From the NCBI RefSeq assembly GCF_011516755.1, contig NZ_WOSY01000001.1, forward strand, positions 186,001 to 250,000: DNA of 64,000 bases, read 5' to 3'. This document shows positions 8,884 through 17,251 of this stretch, in pieces. The notes under the pieces were generated by a model. The model ran no database searches. It was not told the DNA's origin and was given only the letters and a program-made list of their open reading frames with translations. The DNA is from Acetobacter conturbans (GTDB taxonomy: Bacteria; Pseudomonadota; Alphaproteobacteria; Acetobacterales; Acetobacteraceae). The position numbers were made by a program, and so were the translations under genes. Numbering within the stretch: the first letter of the stretch is position 1; each line of letters opens with the position of its first letter.

Positions 8884-11250
8884 TCAGAAATCCGCCCTGA
8901 CACCACCAAAGAACTGCCTTGGCGCACCGACCACAAGAGACTGGTAGTCGCCGGACAATGGATTACCGCCATCGTCTCCCGCCATGATCAGATATTTCTG
9001 ACCTGTCAGATTGGTGATATTGAACGTCAGTTGAAGATTGGCTGCTGGCCCGATACGCCCGAAATCATACCGCGCTCCAAAATTGACTAGCCAATACGTT
9101 GGCAGTTTCGTGTCGTTGGTATAGCTGAAGTAACGTGTGCCGATGTAAGAGGCATCTATGTGAAAATCGGCTTTTCCCCACTGATAATCAGCAGATGATT
9201 TATACATAAACACAGGATAGTTTACGACATGCTTTCCCTGAACGGCATAGGTCACCCCCTCCTCCGTCACATTATTATCATATGTGGAGTGATTATAGCT
9301 GACGGAGTTGAAAATACTCAAATTCTTTAGAGGACGGATCGTCACTGATGAGTCGACACCGTTCATTGTCACGCCGCCCAGATTGGTGACCGTGGTTTGG
9401 GGATTCTGCTGACTTCCAGCAACCATCGCGCCCAGACGGTTCGAGAAATCGACGTGATAACCACTCACGCCTGCGTCCACATAATGACTATTAAAGCGGT
9501 ATCCGACCGAATAAGCCCAGTTGGATTCAGGCTTGAGAGTTTTGCGAGCCAGATCGAACGCAGCCTGCGAAACAGCAAAGGGTGAGGCAGAGAGGTGGTA
9601 ACCGCTCTCAGGATAAGCACGCATGTTGCGCGACACATCGAAATACAGTTCGTGATGGGATAAAAACCGCCAGTTAGCACTGAAATGCGGCAGAAAAGCC
9701 CCGAAAGTTGTAAGTCCGACACCACCTGCCAGAGCATCCGTTCCGGTGTAGGGCTCGTAGTTTCCGGTTTCAGAAACATGTGTTGTGCTCAGCATGGATT
9801 TGAAACCAGCATGCAACGACAGATTGTCGATCGGCCTGTAAGTATCCTCAATGAATGTCTGAAACGTATTCGTATTGTAAGTCTGCCCCCAGAGATGCGC
9901 AAAAGCATCCCGCCATTTACGGAACGGGTTAGGGGTGATTGTTTCTCCGTCGGCGAGGACAGGATCGTTATAGGCATACATGTTCGAAATATATTTATTG
10001 TTTTCATACCACAGGCCTGCGCGGATATGGTGTCGGGCCACATCATATGTAACTGCCGAAGTCAGGCCATACCTGTGAATTGCCGGCTGTTTAACAATTT
10101 CTGAAAGTGGCGCGCCATTGGCCGATGCCAGCCAGGGGCTGCTCCACTGCGTCGCAGCTTCCTGTCCGTGGCCATACACGACACTATCCCAATAAAGTTT
10201 GGGAGCCATTTTGAAATGAAAATTCAGGCCGCCGAGATAATCCGTTGTGGTTGTCGTACCAGCATAATACGCAACGTCTTTTGGGTCGCTGGTCAGGTTT
10301 TCGCCGTGTTTATAAATACCCTGCGCGATCTGATAAGCACGACGGTAGTCCGGGTATGTATTCGAAACGTTATAGCCGAGAACACGAACCATCTCGAGTG
10401 ATTCAGCCTGGTAATTGTATTGCGACAGATCAGAGTAGTCAAAGAACAGAGACACCCGACTTTCTTCGCGTATCGGCTGCACGAGTTTGAAGTTCACCTG
10501 CTGCAGGAACTGATCTCCCTGCCCCTTCCAAAGCTGCGTGTCGTTACGCATGTATGAGGCGTAAAACTTCGTACCAGAGCTATTCAGTTTACCACTGTCA
10601 AAACGTATAAACGTGTGCACCGATCCATTGCTTCCTCCTGTCTGGGCAAGTGTTCCACCCAGCTTGTCTTTCGGATCGGATGAGTAAATCCGGATAGCGC
10701 CCCCGAGACTATTTGTACTCGGCATATCAAGCGCACCGGCGCCCTGGGAAACATCCATGCTTCCAACATTTTCCGAGGAGATCGCCTCGACCGTATTCAG
10801 TCCGTTGTAGTTACGGTAGACTGATTCACCCAGCGGAATACCATCAAGAGCGAAACCGATCTGGTTCTGTGAAAACCCATGCATATAAAGTTTTACGCCA
10901 CCGGTATCCACGCCCTGCGGATCATCCGATTGAAAAAGGATACCCGGCTGTCTTTCAAGAATTTTCAAAACCGATGTTCCTGCAACGGCTGATTTAAATT
11001 CTTTTGATGAGATAACAGTCGTAGATCCCCTCGTCACATGCCTGGCCGCCCTCACCGACATCCCCTCGACAGCACCCGCCATGACATGCGTGCGGGCTGC
11101 TTTCGCTTTCGTCGATTTACTGGGGACAGCCTGTACCTGCGCCATCGAAGAATCAGTTACTTTTGGTTTATGGGCATGTACGGACTGCGCGGCTGCTACG
11201 GATGTGCCGCTCAGAAACGTAACACTGGCCAGCAAGGAAACTCGTTTCAT
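8884..11250 (-). CDS. TonB-dependent outer-membrane receptor
   Basis: A 788-residue receptor. The start at 11250 is preferred over an upstream in-frame GTG because GGAG sits 6 bases before this ATG and the protein then begins directly with a signal peptide (MKRVSLLASVTFLSGTSVAAA). A plug domain follows: SVLKILERQPGILFQSDD, then VDTGGVKLYMHGF and MDVSQGAGALD. A long beta-barrel rich in aromatic alternations ends in phenylalanine (GGVRADF), as outer-membrane proteins do. It probably imports an oligosaccharide or glycoside for the co-directional symporter and glycosidases. A siderophore role is possible by family but less likely in this context. Confidence 0.9.
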   Translation of the reverse strand: MKRVSLLASVTFLSGTSVAAAQSVHAHKPKVTDSSMAQVQAVPSKSTKAKAARTHVMAGAVEGMSVRAARHVTRGSTTVISSKEFKSAVAGTSVLKILERQPGILFQSDDPQGVDTGGVKLYMHGFSQNQIGFALDGIPLGESVYRNYNGLNTVEAISSENVGSMDVSQGAGALDMPSTNSLGGAIRIYSSDPKDKLGGTLAQTGGSNGSVHTFIRFDSGKLNSSGTKFYASYMRNDTQLWKGQGDQFLQQVNFKLVQPIREESRVSLFFDYSDLSQYNYQAESLEMVRVLGYNVSNTYPDYRRAYQIAQGIYKHGENLTSDPKDVAYYAGTTTTTDYLGGLNFHFKMAPKLYWDSVVYGHGQEAATQWSSPWLASANGAPLSEIVKQPAIHRYGLTSAVTYDVARHHIRAGLWYENNKYISNMYAYNDPVLADGETITPNPFRKWRDAFAHLWGQTYNTNTFQTFIEDTYRPIDNLSLHAGFKSMLSTTHVSETGNYEPYTGTDALAGGVGLTTFGAFLPHFSANWRFLSHHELYFDVSRNMRAYPESGYHLSASPFAVSQAAFDLARKTLKPESNWAYSVGYRFNSHYVDAGVSGYHVDFSNRLGAMVAGSQQNPQTTVTNLGGVTMNGVDSSVTIRPLKNLSIFNSVSYNHSTYDNNVTEEGVTYAVQGKHVVNYPVFMYKSSADYQWGKADFHIDASYIGTRYFSYTNDTKLPTYWLVNFGARYDFGRIGPAANLQLTFNITNLTGQKYLIMAGDDGGNPLSGDYQSLVVGAPRQFFGGVRADF

Positions 11251-11878
11251 TTTCCACTCCGGAAGAGGATAAATGCACACCAGAAAGCGTTAGATAATAG
11301 TGACTTACAGGCAAAGGAGGTTTTACCAGAAGCTATGCGCTTTGGATATGGGTCCATCCGGCTGACTGCAACCCATAGCTACCAATCCCATTACGGATTC
11401 GCAATAATAAAATCGCGTGCACACCCCTTATTTGAAACTTCAGGCCCCACCAAATATAAAATCTTGTTGTTTTTGCTGCATTTTCTGCTGAAAAAAACAT
11501 GCCCATGCGCACCGAGGTGGATCAGCGTCATGCGCTAACAGTCTGCGCTGCGCTTACCTCCTCGGGACAAGAGGCACTCCCGCCTACCCCTGTCCGAACC
11601 AAATCATTTTATAGCTGAAATATACAAGTACTTTCTGGCATTATGCTTTTTCGGCAGCAGACACTCCGCATTACCGACAGAGAAAAAGAACATTTTGTCA
11701 TGAGTACGCGATATTCATTCACACCAAGATAAAACATCGCAATCAGGTGACGCACGAGAGACATTCAGCGTGTCAAACGGTCTATCGCATGAGTGCGAAC
11801 CACCAAGATCAGACAACCCATTTCGGAAAGAATAAGATATAATTTTCATGATATTTTCCTTCATCTCTGGAATTTACC
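11251..11878. promoter_or_regulatory. Divergent intergenic region with no gene seen
   Basis: About 630 bases between the TonB receptor (minus) and the hydratase-like gene (plus). It is AT-richer than its surroundings and must hold both promoters. No convincing reading frame, tRNA or strong terminator was found. A short plus-strand frame ending near 11538 has no family resemblance. Confidence 0.4.
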
Positions 11879-12700
11879 ATGCAAAAACAGGAGACTTTGA
11901 TATCCGTTGAACCGACACAAAGGCTTCTTTCCATGACGCTGAACCATAATCTGCCCGGTTCACTGCAGCCATTCGCACAGAAATTACAGGCCGTACGCAA
12001 GGCTGAAAGTGCCCCCATTTCGTCTCTTGCCGCTTCTCTCGTACCTGAGACGAAAGAGGCAGCCTATGCTGTGCAAAACTTTGTCGCATCTTCCATGGGT
12101 CCCGTGAAAGGTTGGAAGGTGGGAGCAAGTGACGCGCTCGCAGAACCCTCGGCAGCCCCTCTGCATGGAGAGACGCTGTTCAGCGATGGCGCGGTGATCG
12201 CGGCTGACTTCTTCCGCCATCGGGGCGTAGAGGTCGAGTTTGCCTACCGGTTTGATCGCGCAGTTGGCGCGGACATCACCCGCGAGACCGTGCTTGCAGC
12301 GGTGGGCAGCGTGCATCCGGCCATAGAGATTGTGGATACGCGTTTCGCCCAGCCTGCCTCGCAGGCACCGCTGGCGCATATGGCGGACCAGCAGAGTCAT
12401 GGCGCATTGATTCTGGGGCCAGCTTTTACCGACTGGACGGCGTTTGATCCCTCCCATGAGCATTTTGTGATGCGGGTGGATCACCGCCGTGTTTCGGAAC
12501 AGGTGGGCGGCAACGCAGCCGGAGATCTCTCACGTCTGCTTGTATGGCTGGCGGGACATGCAGCCGCCCGCGGCATGCCGATTGAGGCGGGCACTGTGGT
12601 GACGACCGGATCGCTGTCGGGGGCATTTTTCGTGCCGCACCGGACACATGTGAACGTGCGGTTCTACACGCTGGGTGAAGTGTCAGTGTTTCTGGCGTGA
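11879..12700 (+). CDS. 2-keto-4-pentenoate hydratase / fumarylacetoacetate hydrolase-family protein
   Basis: A 273-residue protein of the MhpD/HpcG-like branch. Seen in order: a helical N-terminus, VKGWKVGAS (near residue 80), RGVEVEFAYRFD with the metal-binding Glu pattern, HPAIEIVDTRF, and VVTTGSLSG near the C-terminus. These match hydratases that add water to 2-oxo-4-pentenoate in aromatic meta-cleavage pathways, and related decarboxylases. No other meta-cleavage gene is adjacent, so the physiological substrate is uncertain. An in-frame ATG at 11933 is an alternative start with AAGG upstream. The gene ends 5 bases from the convergent recO stop. Confidence 0.8.
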   Translation: MQKQETLISVEPTQRLLSMTLNHNLPGSLQPFAQKLQAVRKAESAPISSLAASLVPETKEAAYAVQNFVASSMGPVKGWKVGASDALAEPSAAPLHGETLFSDGAVIAADFFRHRGVEVEFAYRFDRAVGADITRETVLAAVGSVHPAIEIVDTRFAQPASQAPLAHMADQQSHGALILGPAFTDWTAFDPSHEHFVMRVDHRRVSEQVGGNAAGDLSRLLVWLAGHAAARGMPIEAGTVVTTGSLSGAFFVPHRTHVNVRFYTLGEVSVFLA

Positions 12701-12705
12701 GAGGT

Positions 12706-13464
12706 TCACTCAGCCTGAAGTGACTGCACCATATCGGCCAGCCTGATCCGGGCTGCGGGCAGCGACCGGTGAATCGGGCCGAACACATCTCGCGTAAGAA
12801 AATGGCCTGTCAGGCGGAGACCGTCGCGCCATTCATCAGGTGTGCCTGTTGCTTCGGCAGTCAGCAGGAAAGGCGGTAGGGGCAGCAGCCGGTCGGCCCA
12901 TGCGCCTGCCCCCGCCCCCGAGACGGCGCGTCCTGTTCGGGGAGAGACATAGATCAGGTCTTCGGTCTGACCGGTGACGGCACAGCAGGACACATCCAGC
13001 GCGAAGCCGAGATCACGGAGCAGGATCGTTTCCCAGCGGATGACGATGGATATTTCACTGGCGACGTCTGTGGTGCCGAGCATAGCCAGCACCTGTGCGC
13101 TGTCCTGACACAGGCCGGGATACGGCTCGCTCTCCGCGAGGGCGCTGTCGGCCACGGCGCAAAGAGAGGTCAGGCACGCGAGACTTTCCCGCGAGGACAG
13201 GGCGCGGGCGGCGTTCGGGGCCGCCAGTTCGCCTGCGACGGTGCCCAACTGACCGGGAACGCGGGCACGCCAGTGGGCCTGCACGAGGTTTCCGGGCTGC
13301 CATGTTGCGGCGTTACGGCGACCGAAGCCGCCCTTCACCAGCCCGTGCGTGACACCCTGAGCGGGTGAGAAGAGATGCACGAGCGCGTCCGCCTCTCCGA
13401 ACAGGACGGCAGACAGAACAAGGGCGGGTGCTTCCCATTCAAGGGATGCCCCGCCCTCCTTCAT
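12706..13464 (-). CDS. recO: DNA repair protein RecO
   Basis: A 252-residue RecO, which helps load RecA in RecFOR recombination and repair. The N-terminal OB-fold region (APALVLSAVLFGEADALVHL, then GVTHGLVKGGFGRR) and the following helical part (RWETILLRDLGFALD, then the Cys-containing CCAVTG) fit the family. The Cys pattern of the zinc-finger forms is reduced. The gene begins 18 bases after the tsf stop and appears to be the last gene of an rpsB-tsf-recO unit. This differs from the more usual pyrH-frr partners downstream of tsf. Confidence 0.88.
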   Translation of the reverse strand: MKEGGASLEWEAPALVLSAVLFGEADALVHLFSPAQGVTHGLVKGGFGRRNAATWQPGNLVQAHWRARVPGQLGTVAGELAAPNAARALSSRESLACLTSLCAVADSALAESEPYPGLCQDSAQVLAMLGTTDVASEISIVIRWETILLRDLGFALDVSCCAVTGQTEDLIYVSPRTGRAVSGAGAGAWADRLLPLPPFLLTAEATGTPDEWRDGLRLTGHFLTRDVFGPIHRSLPAARIRLADMVQSLQAE

Positions 13465-13482
13465 TTCCGAACGATCCGGACC

Positions 13483-14388
13483 TTAGCCGCCTGCGGCCTT
13501 GGCGACTTCACTGGCGAAATCGTTTTCTTCCTTCTCGATGCCTTCGCCGAGCTGGAAGCGGTCGAAACCGATCAGCTTGACGCCAGCCTTGTCAAGAACG
13601 GCCTTCACGCGGCTCTCGCCGTCATGCACCCAGACCTGCTCCAGAAGAACGACTTCCTCGTAGAACTTGCGGATACGGCCGTCGATCATCTTCTCGACGA
13701 TGGCTTCCGGCTTACCCGAGGCCAGAGCCTGCTCCTTGAGCACGGTGCGCTCACGCGCAACGGCTTCCGGATCAATGCTGCTCACATCGAGGGAGGCCGG
13801 ACGGGTGGCTGCGATGTGCATGCCAACCTGACGGCCCAGCGCTTCGATGGCGTCGCTCTCGGACGGTGCTTCGATAGCGGCGAGAACGCCGATCTTCCCG
13901 AGGCCCGGCTTCAGGGCGCCGTGGATGTAGGTGGCGACAACGCCGGACGGCACTTCCAGAACGCGGGCACGACGGATCGACATGTTCTCGCCGATCGTGG
14001 CGATCAGATGCGTCAGTTCGTCGGCAACCGTGCGGCCAGAGGCAACCACAGCAGCCTTGATCTTCTCGAGATCGTCACCGACCTTGAGGGCTGCCTTGGC
14101 GATGTCCTCGACGAAACCCTGGAAGGCTTCATTACGGGCAACGAAGTCGGTCTCGGCGTTAACCTCGACCATCGCGGCGCGCTTACCTTCGGAAACGACA
14201 CCGACGAGACCTTCGGCCGTCACACGCCCGGACTTCTTCGCAGCGGCGGCGAGACCCTTCTTGCGCAGCCAGTCAATGGCGGTTTCGATATCGCCGGCGG
14301 TCTCGTTCAGCGCCTTCTTGCAGTCCATCATGCCTGCACCGGTCTTCTCGCGAAGCTCTTTTACGAGCGCAGCTGTGATTTCCGCCAT
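13483..14388 (-). CDS. tsf: Elongation factor Ts
   Basis: A 301-residue guanine-nucleotide exchange factor for EF-Tu. The N-terminus [20 protein letters not shown] and the catalytic-core motif [13 protein letters not shown] are diagnostic. Dimerisation-domain sequence and the C-terminal module ([13 protein letters not shown]) are present. GGAGAGA sits about 7 bases before the ATG. It lies downstream of rpsB in the conserved order, separated by 109 bases that contain a strong hairpin. Confidence 0.97.
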   Translation of the reverse strand: MAEITAALVKELREKTGAGMMDCKKALNETAGDIETAIDWLRKKGLAAAAKKSGRVTAEGLVGVVSEGKRAAMVEVNAETDFVARNEAFQGFVEDIAKAALKVGDDLEKIKAAVVASGRTVADELTHLIATIGENMSIRRARVLEVPSGVVATYIHGALKPGLGKIGVLAAIEAPSESDAIEALGRQVGMHIAATRPASLDVSSIDPEAVARERTVLKEQALASGKPEAIVEKMIDGRIRKFYEEVVLLEQVWVHDGESRVKAVLDKAGVKLIGFDRFQLGEGIEKEENDFASEVAKAAGG

Positions 14389-14408
14389 GATTCTCTCTCC
14401 ACAATAGC

Positions 14409-14450
14409 AGCAAGCACGTCACCCTGCGGGACGTGCTTGCTGTCTTTTTT
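14409..14450 (+). terminator. Perfect 12-bp hairpin in the rpsB-tsf spacer with a T-run on the plus side
   Basis: AGCAAGCACGTC (14409-14420) pairs perfectly with GACGTGCTTGCT (14430-14441) across a 9-base loop. Six T residues follow at 14445-14450 on the plus strand. In the direction of rpsB-tsf (minus) the hairpin is preceded by A residues and not followed by a T-run. It is therefore built to stop plus-strand (antisense) transcription, although it could also attenuate or process the rpsB-tsf transcript. Confidence 0.6.
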
Positions 14451-14497
14451 CAGGGGAGGTCTGCCAGCTTACGCCAGCAGGTCTCCTTATCCCTTGA

Positions 14498-15325
14498 TCA
14501 GCCAGCCTCGGCAGGAGCCGGAGCGGGTTCCGCCGCCGGAGCCGGGGCTGGAGCTGCTTCAGCAGCCGTTTCCGTTGCCACGACTTCGGTGACCGGAAGC
14601 TCTTCGGCAGCGCCGATGTCACGACCCGATGCGCTCATCTCGGCGGAGATGCCATCCAGCACAGCGCCGGAGATGAGGTTGCAATACAGCTCGATCGCAC
14701 GAATGGCGTCATCGTTACCCGGAATTGGGTAGGTCACGCCCTCGGGGTTCGAGTTGCTGTCGAGGATGGCGACGACGGGGATGCCGAGCTTCGTGGCTTC
14801 CTCAATCGCGAGCTTCTCTTTCGTCGTGTCGATGACGAACAGGATGTCGGGCAGGCCGCCCATGTCCTTGATGCCGCCGAGTGAACGATCAAGCTTATCC
14901 TTCGTGCGGGTCAGCTCGAGGATTTCTTTCTTCGTCAGACCCTGCGTCTCACCGTTCAGCATCTCTTCGATCTGGCGAAGGCGCTTGATGGAGCCCGTAA
15001 TGGTCTTCCAGTTCGTCAGCATGCCGCCGAGCCAGCGATGGTTGACGTAATACTGGCCGCAACGCTGAGCGGCTTCGGCAACCATATCGGACGCGGCGCG
15101 CTTCGTGCCGACGAACAGCACACGACCACCACCGGCGACGGTGTCACGGACAACCTTCAGGGCGCGATCCAGCAGGACGACGGTCTGCTGCAGATCGATG
15201 ATGTGGACCTGATTGCGGATGCCGAACAGATACGGCGCCATCCGCGGGTTCCAGCGGCGGGTGTGGTGACCAAAGTGGACGCCAGCCTCAAGGAGCTGAC
15301 GCAGTGTGAAATCGGGCATCGCCAT
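14498..15325 (-). CDS. rpsB: 30S ribosomal protein S2
   Basis: A 275-residue S2. The start at 15325 gives [20 protein letters not shown], the typical alphaproteobacterial N-terminus, with AAGGA 9 bases upstream; a longer frame to 15388 is not needed. Conserved segments include [25 protein letters not shown] and [12 protein letters not shown]. The C-terminus is an Ala/Pro-rich tail ([19 protein letters not shown]), which is common in acetic acid bacteria. It heads the rpsB-tsf-recO unit. Confidence 0.97.
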   Translation of the reverse strand: MAMPDFTLRQLLEAGVHFGHHTRRWNPRMAPYLFGIRNQVHIIDLQQTVVLLDRALKVVRDTVAGGGRVLFVGTKRAASDMVAEAAQRCGQYYVNHRWLGGMLTNWKTITGSIKRLRQIEEMLNGETQGLTKKEILELTRTKDKLDRSLGGIKDMGGLPDILFVIDTTKEKLAIEEATKLGIPVVAILDSNSNPEGVTYPIPGNDDAIRAIELYCNLISGAVLDGISAEMSASGRDIGAAEELPVTEVVATETAAEAAPAPAPAAEPAPAPAEAG

Positions 15326-15474
15326 GATGCAAAATCCTTGCGTTCCGGTTGTTCCTCCGCAGCGCGCCAAATCCGTGAAAACGGACACCAGTGCGGACGC
15401 TGCGTGTGAAGTCCTGTGTCACGTGACTCAGGCAAGGCGGGGTATGGCTATTTTCCGGGAGAAAATCAACCCCG

Positions 15475-15506
15475 GCCTGCTTTCGGGCGGGGTGACCAGA
15501 GCAGGC
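15475..15506 (-). terminator. Possible terminator after the Rieske gene
   Basis: On the minus strand GCCTGCT (15506-15500) can pair with AGCAGGC (15481-15475) over an 18-base loop, immediately after the Rieske stop. A T-rich stretch follows a few bases later. The loop is long, so the call is weak. Confidence 0.35.
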
Positions 15507-15508
15507 GG

Positions 15509-16654
15509 TCAGGCTTCGGATGTTTCCGTAAGACCGCAGCGCACGAGCAGTTCGCGCAGGTTACGCACGACAGGGAACACCTCGACATTGTGGTCGCCGC
15601 CGAGTTCTTCCCAGGCTTTCTGCTCCATTTCCACGATTTCCTTGTCCTCAAGGAAAATGCGGTTGGTGAAGATGCCCAGAACCGGCCACGCGATATCGAG
15701 CAGGAATTTCCATTTCGGGCGCATGACCGAGAGCAGGCCGTAGCTCTGGGTAATCATCTCGTCCTTGCCGAGCGGGACATAGGCCACCCACAGATCCATG
15801 ACGAGATCGCCGTCCTTGTCGCGGATTTCGAGCGTCTGGTACGGATAGGTCGTGCGGATCGTGACGATCTCCTCGATCGGCTGATCCTTCACGTCGATAC
15901 TCTTGTCGTGCTTACCGAAGATCAGCCGCTCGGCCAGAGGCTGGTCACCGCCCTTGCGGGCGAAGCTATAGCGGGCCTCGACAAAATTCTCGCCCTTGTC
16001 CTGTCCGAGGAAACGGGCGGTGATCTGGCCCATCTGCTTCCGGTGCAGGAACTGATGGTTCATGTCCATCAGGTTCTCATGCATGAACGAATAGTGACAA
16101 TTGACCAGCGGATCGAAATGGCGAGTCTTGAAGGCGGGATTTTCGGACTGGCAGGGCACCGGCACGGGGATTTTTTCCGCCAGTTCCGGATCACCGGGGA
16201 AAATGAACACCAGCCCCCCTCTTTCCCGGCAGGGATAGGTCTTCACGCCCCGCCCAACGCCGGGTCGGTTCAGGTAAGGCACCGTGACGCAGGAGCCTTT
16301 CCGGTCGAACGACCAGCCGTGATAGCAGCAGCGCACGACGTCACCATCGACGCGTCCCTTGCTGAGCGGCACCTGCCGGTGGGCGCAGCGATCTTCCAGC
16401 GCATAGATCGGCGCTCCGTTATCGGGCCGCACGATGACGATGGGGTCGCCTGCGAACCGGGTGCCGAACGCTTTGCCCGTTTTCACTTTTTCGGACCAGG
16501 CGACGGGATACCAGAAGTCGCGGTTCAGTTTGACGCGGCGCAGATCGGGCCCGGTGGGCTTGTAGAGATCGCTCGTGACGGCGGGAATGTCTCGCCCGTC
16601 CTTTCGGGGGACTTCCACCTTCTGCTCGTCCTGGCTCTCCTGCTGCGTCAACAT
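15509..16654 (-). CDS. Rieske [2Fe-2S] ring-hydroxylating oxygenase, alpha subunit-like
   Basis: A 381-residue oxygenase. The Rieske centre is CAH (about residue 90) with CCYHGW about 17 residues later. The catalytic domain carries the mononuclear-iron motif ENLMDMNHQFLH. The His-His spacing there is three residues rather than the common four. The start at 16654 has GGAGA about 9 bases upstream and removes an unlikely leader. Relatives hydroxylate or demethylate aromatic or terpenoid substrates with electrons from a reductase, but no reductase gene is adjacent. It sits between rpsB and a FlaG-like gene with 225 bases upstream, so it may be transcribed alone. The substrate is unknown. Confidence 0.85.
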   Translation of the reverse strand: MLTQQESQDEQKVEVPRKDGRDIPAVTSDLYKPTGPDLRRVKLNRDFWYPVAWSEKVKTGKAFGTRFAGDPIVIVRPDNGAPIYALEDRCAHRQVPLSKGRVDGDVVRCCYHGWSFDRKGSCVTVPYLNRPGVGRGVKTYPCRERGGLVFIFPGDPELAEKIPVPVPCQSENPAFKTRHFDPLVNCHYSFMHENLMDMNHQFLHRKQMGQITARFLGQDKGENFVEARYSFARKGGDQPLAERLIFGKHDKSIDVKDQPIEEIVTIRTTYPYQTLEIRDKDGDLVMDLWVAYVPLGKDEMITQSYGLLSVMRPKWKFLLDIAWPVLGIFTNRIFLEDKEIVEMEQKAWEELGGDHNVEVFPVVRNLRELLVRCGLTETSEA

Positions 16655-16879
16655 ATCGCGTTCTCTCCCGTCGCACTCAAAACACGGCAAACGCCATGCG
16701 GTTGCCGTATCCGTCGGAGATGACCAGTTACCCGGTTTCCCCTGACAGCACACACTTACATAAGGAAAAGAATCGAATCATGATGAGACAAAGGCAAGCC
16801 ACAGGCGTGCATGGCAGTCCGGCCACGCTGGCTCGATGCCTTGATCTGCCTCAAGCCGGTGCGTGGAGGCTGGCGGCCC

Positions 16880-17173
16880 TTACTCCGGGTCCGACGAAAG
16901 GCCGTAGATTGTGTATTGCTGCAGCATGTGAGCGGTAGGGTACTGGTCAATGACCGTTCCACTGCTGTTGTAGGTTTCCACCACCACGATGCCCAGCGCG
17001 GGATTGATGTGAGACGCCGGATTGACGACGGGCGGGGCGTTCAGCCCTGTGGCTGTCGCCGATGCCTTTGTAGAGGTGAGCGTCTGGCTGGCGCTTGCCT
17101 GTGCGGCGTTTGTGCTGGCGGTGAGGCCCGTAACGGAGGGGGTATTGCCTGAAACAATAGTCGAGATATCCAT
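16880..17173 (-). CDS. Small FlaG-like protein of unknown function
   Basis: A 97-residue protein. The first half is low-complexity (Ala, Ser, Thr), e.g. TASTNAAQASASQTLTSTKA. The second half, GIVVVETYNSSGTVIDQYPT followed by QQYTIYG, resembles the short C-terminal module of FlaG-like proteins, which read VxxxDxxGxVxxQxPxxxxL. GGAG lies 7 bases before the ATG at 17173, which supports it as a real gene. There are no flagellar genes nearby. The assignment is a resemblance only. Confidence 0.6.
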   Translation of the reverse strand: MDISTIVSGNTPSVTGLTASTNAAQASASQTLTSTKASATATGLNAPPVVNPASHINPALGIVVVETYNSSGTVIDQYPTAHMLQQYTIYGLSSDPE

Positions 17174-17228
17174 CACACATCTCCGCGGACACTCTAGGAT
17201 AAGACCTCTTCTGTTTCATTTTTTAGAC

Positions 17229-17251
17229 AAAAATGCAACCAAAAGTTGCAT
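17229..17251 (-). terminator. Rho-independent terminator of dnaE
   Basis: On the minus strand ATGCAAC (17251-17245) and GTTGCAT (17239-17233) form a 7-bp stem with a 5-base loop, followed directly by a T-run. The stem overlaps the last base of the dnaE stop codon. Confidence 0.85.

Noticed and set aside
13375-14592. A 405-codon plus-strand frame across recO, tsf and rpsB
   Set aside because: It is antisense to the unmistakable tsf gene, and its sequence mirrors the codon bias of the opposite strand.
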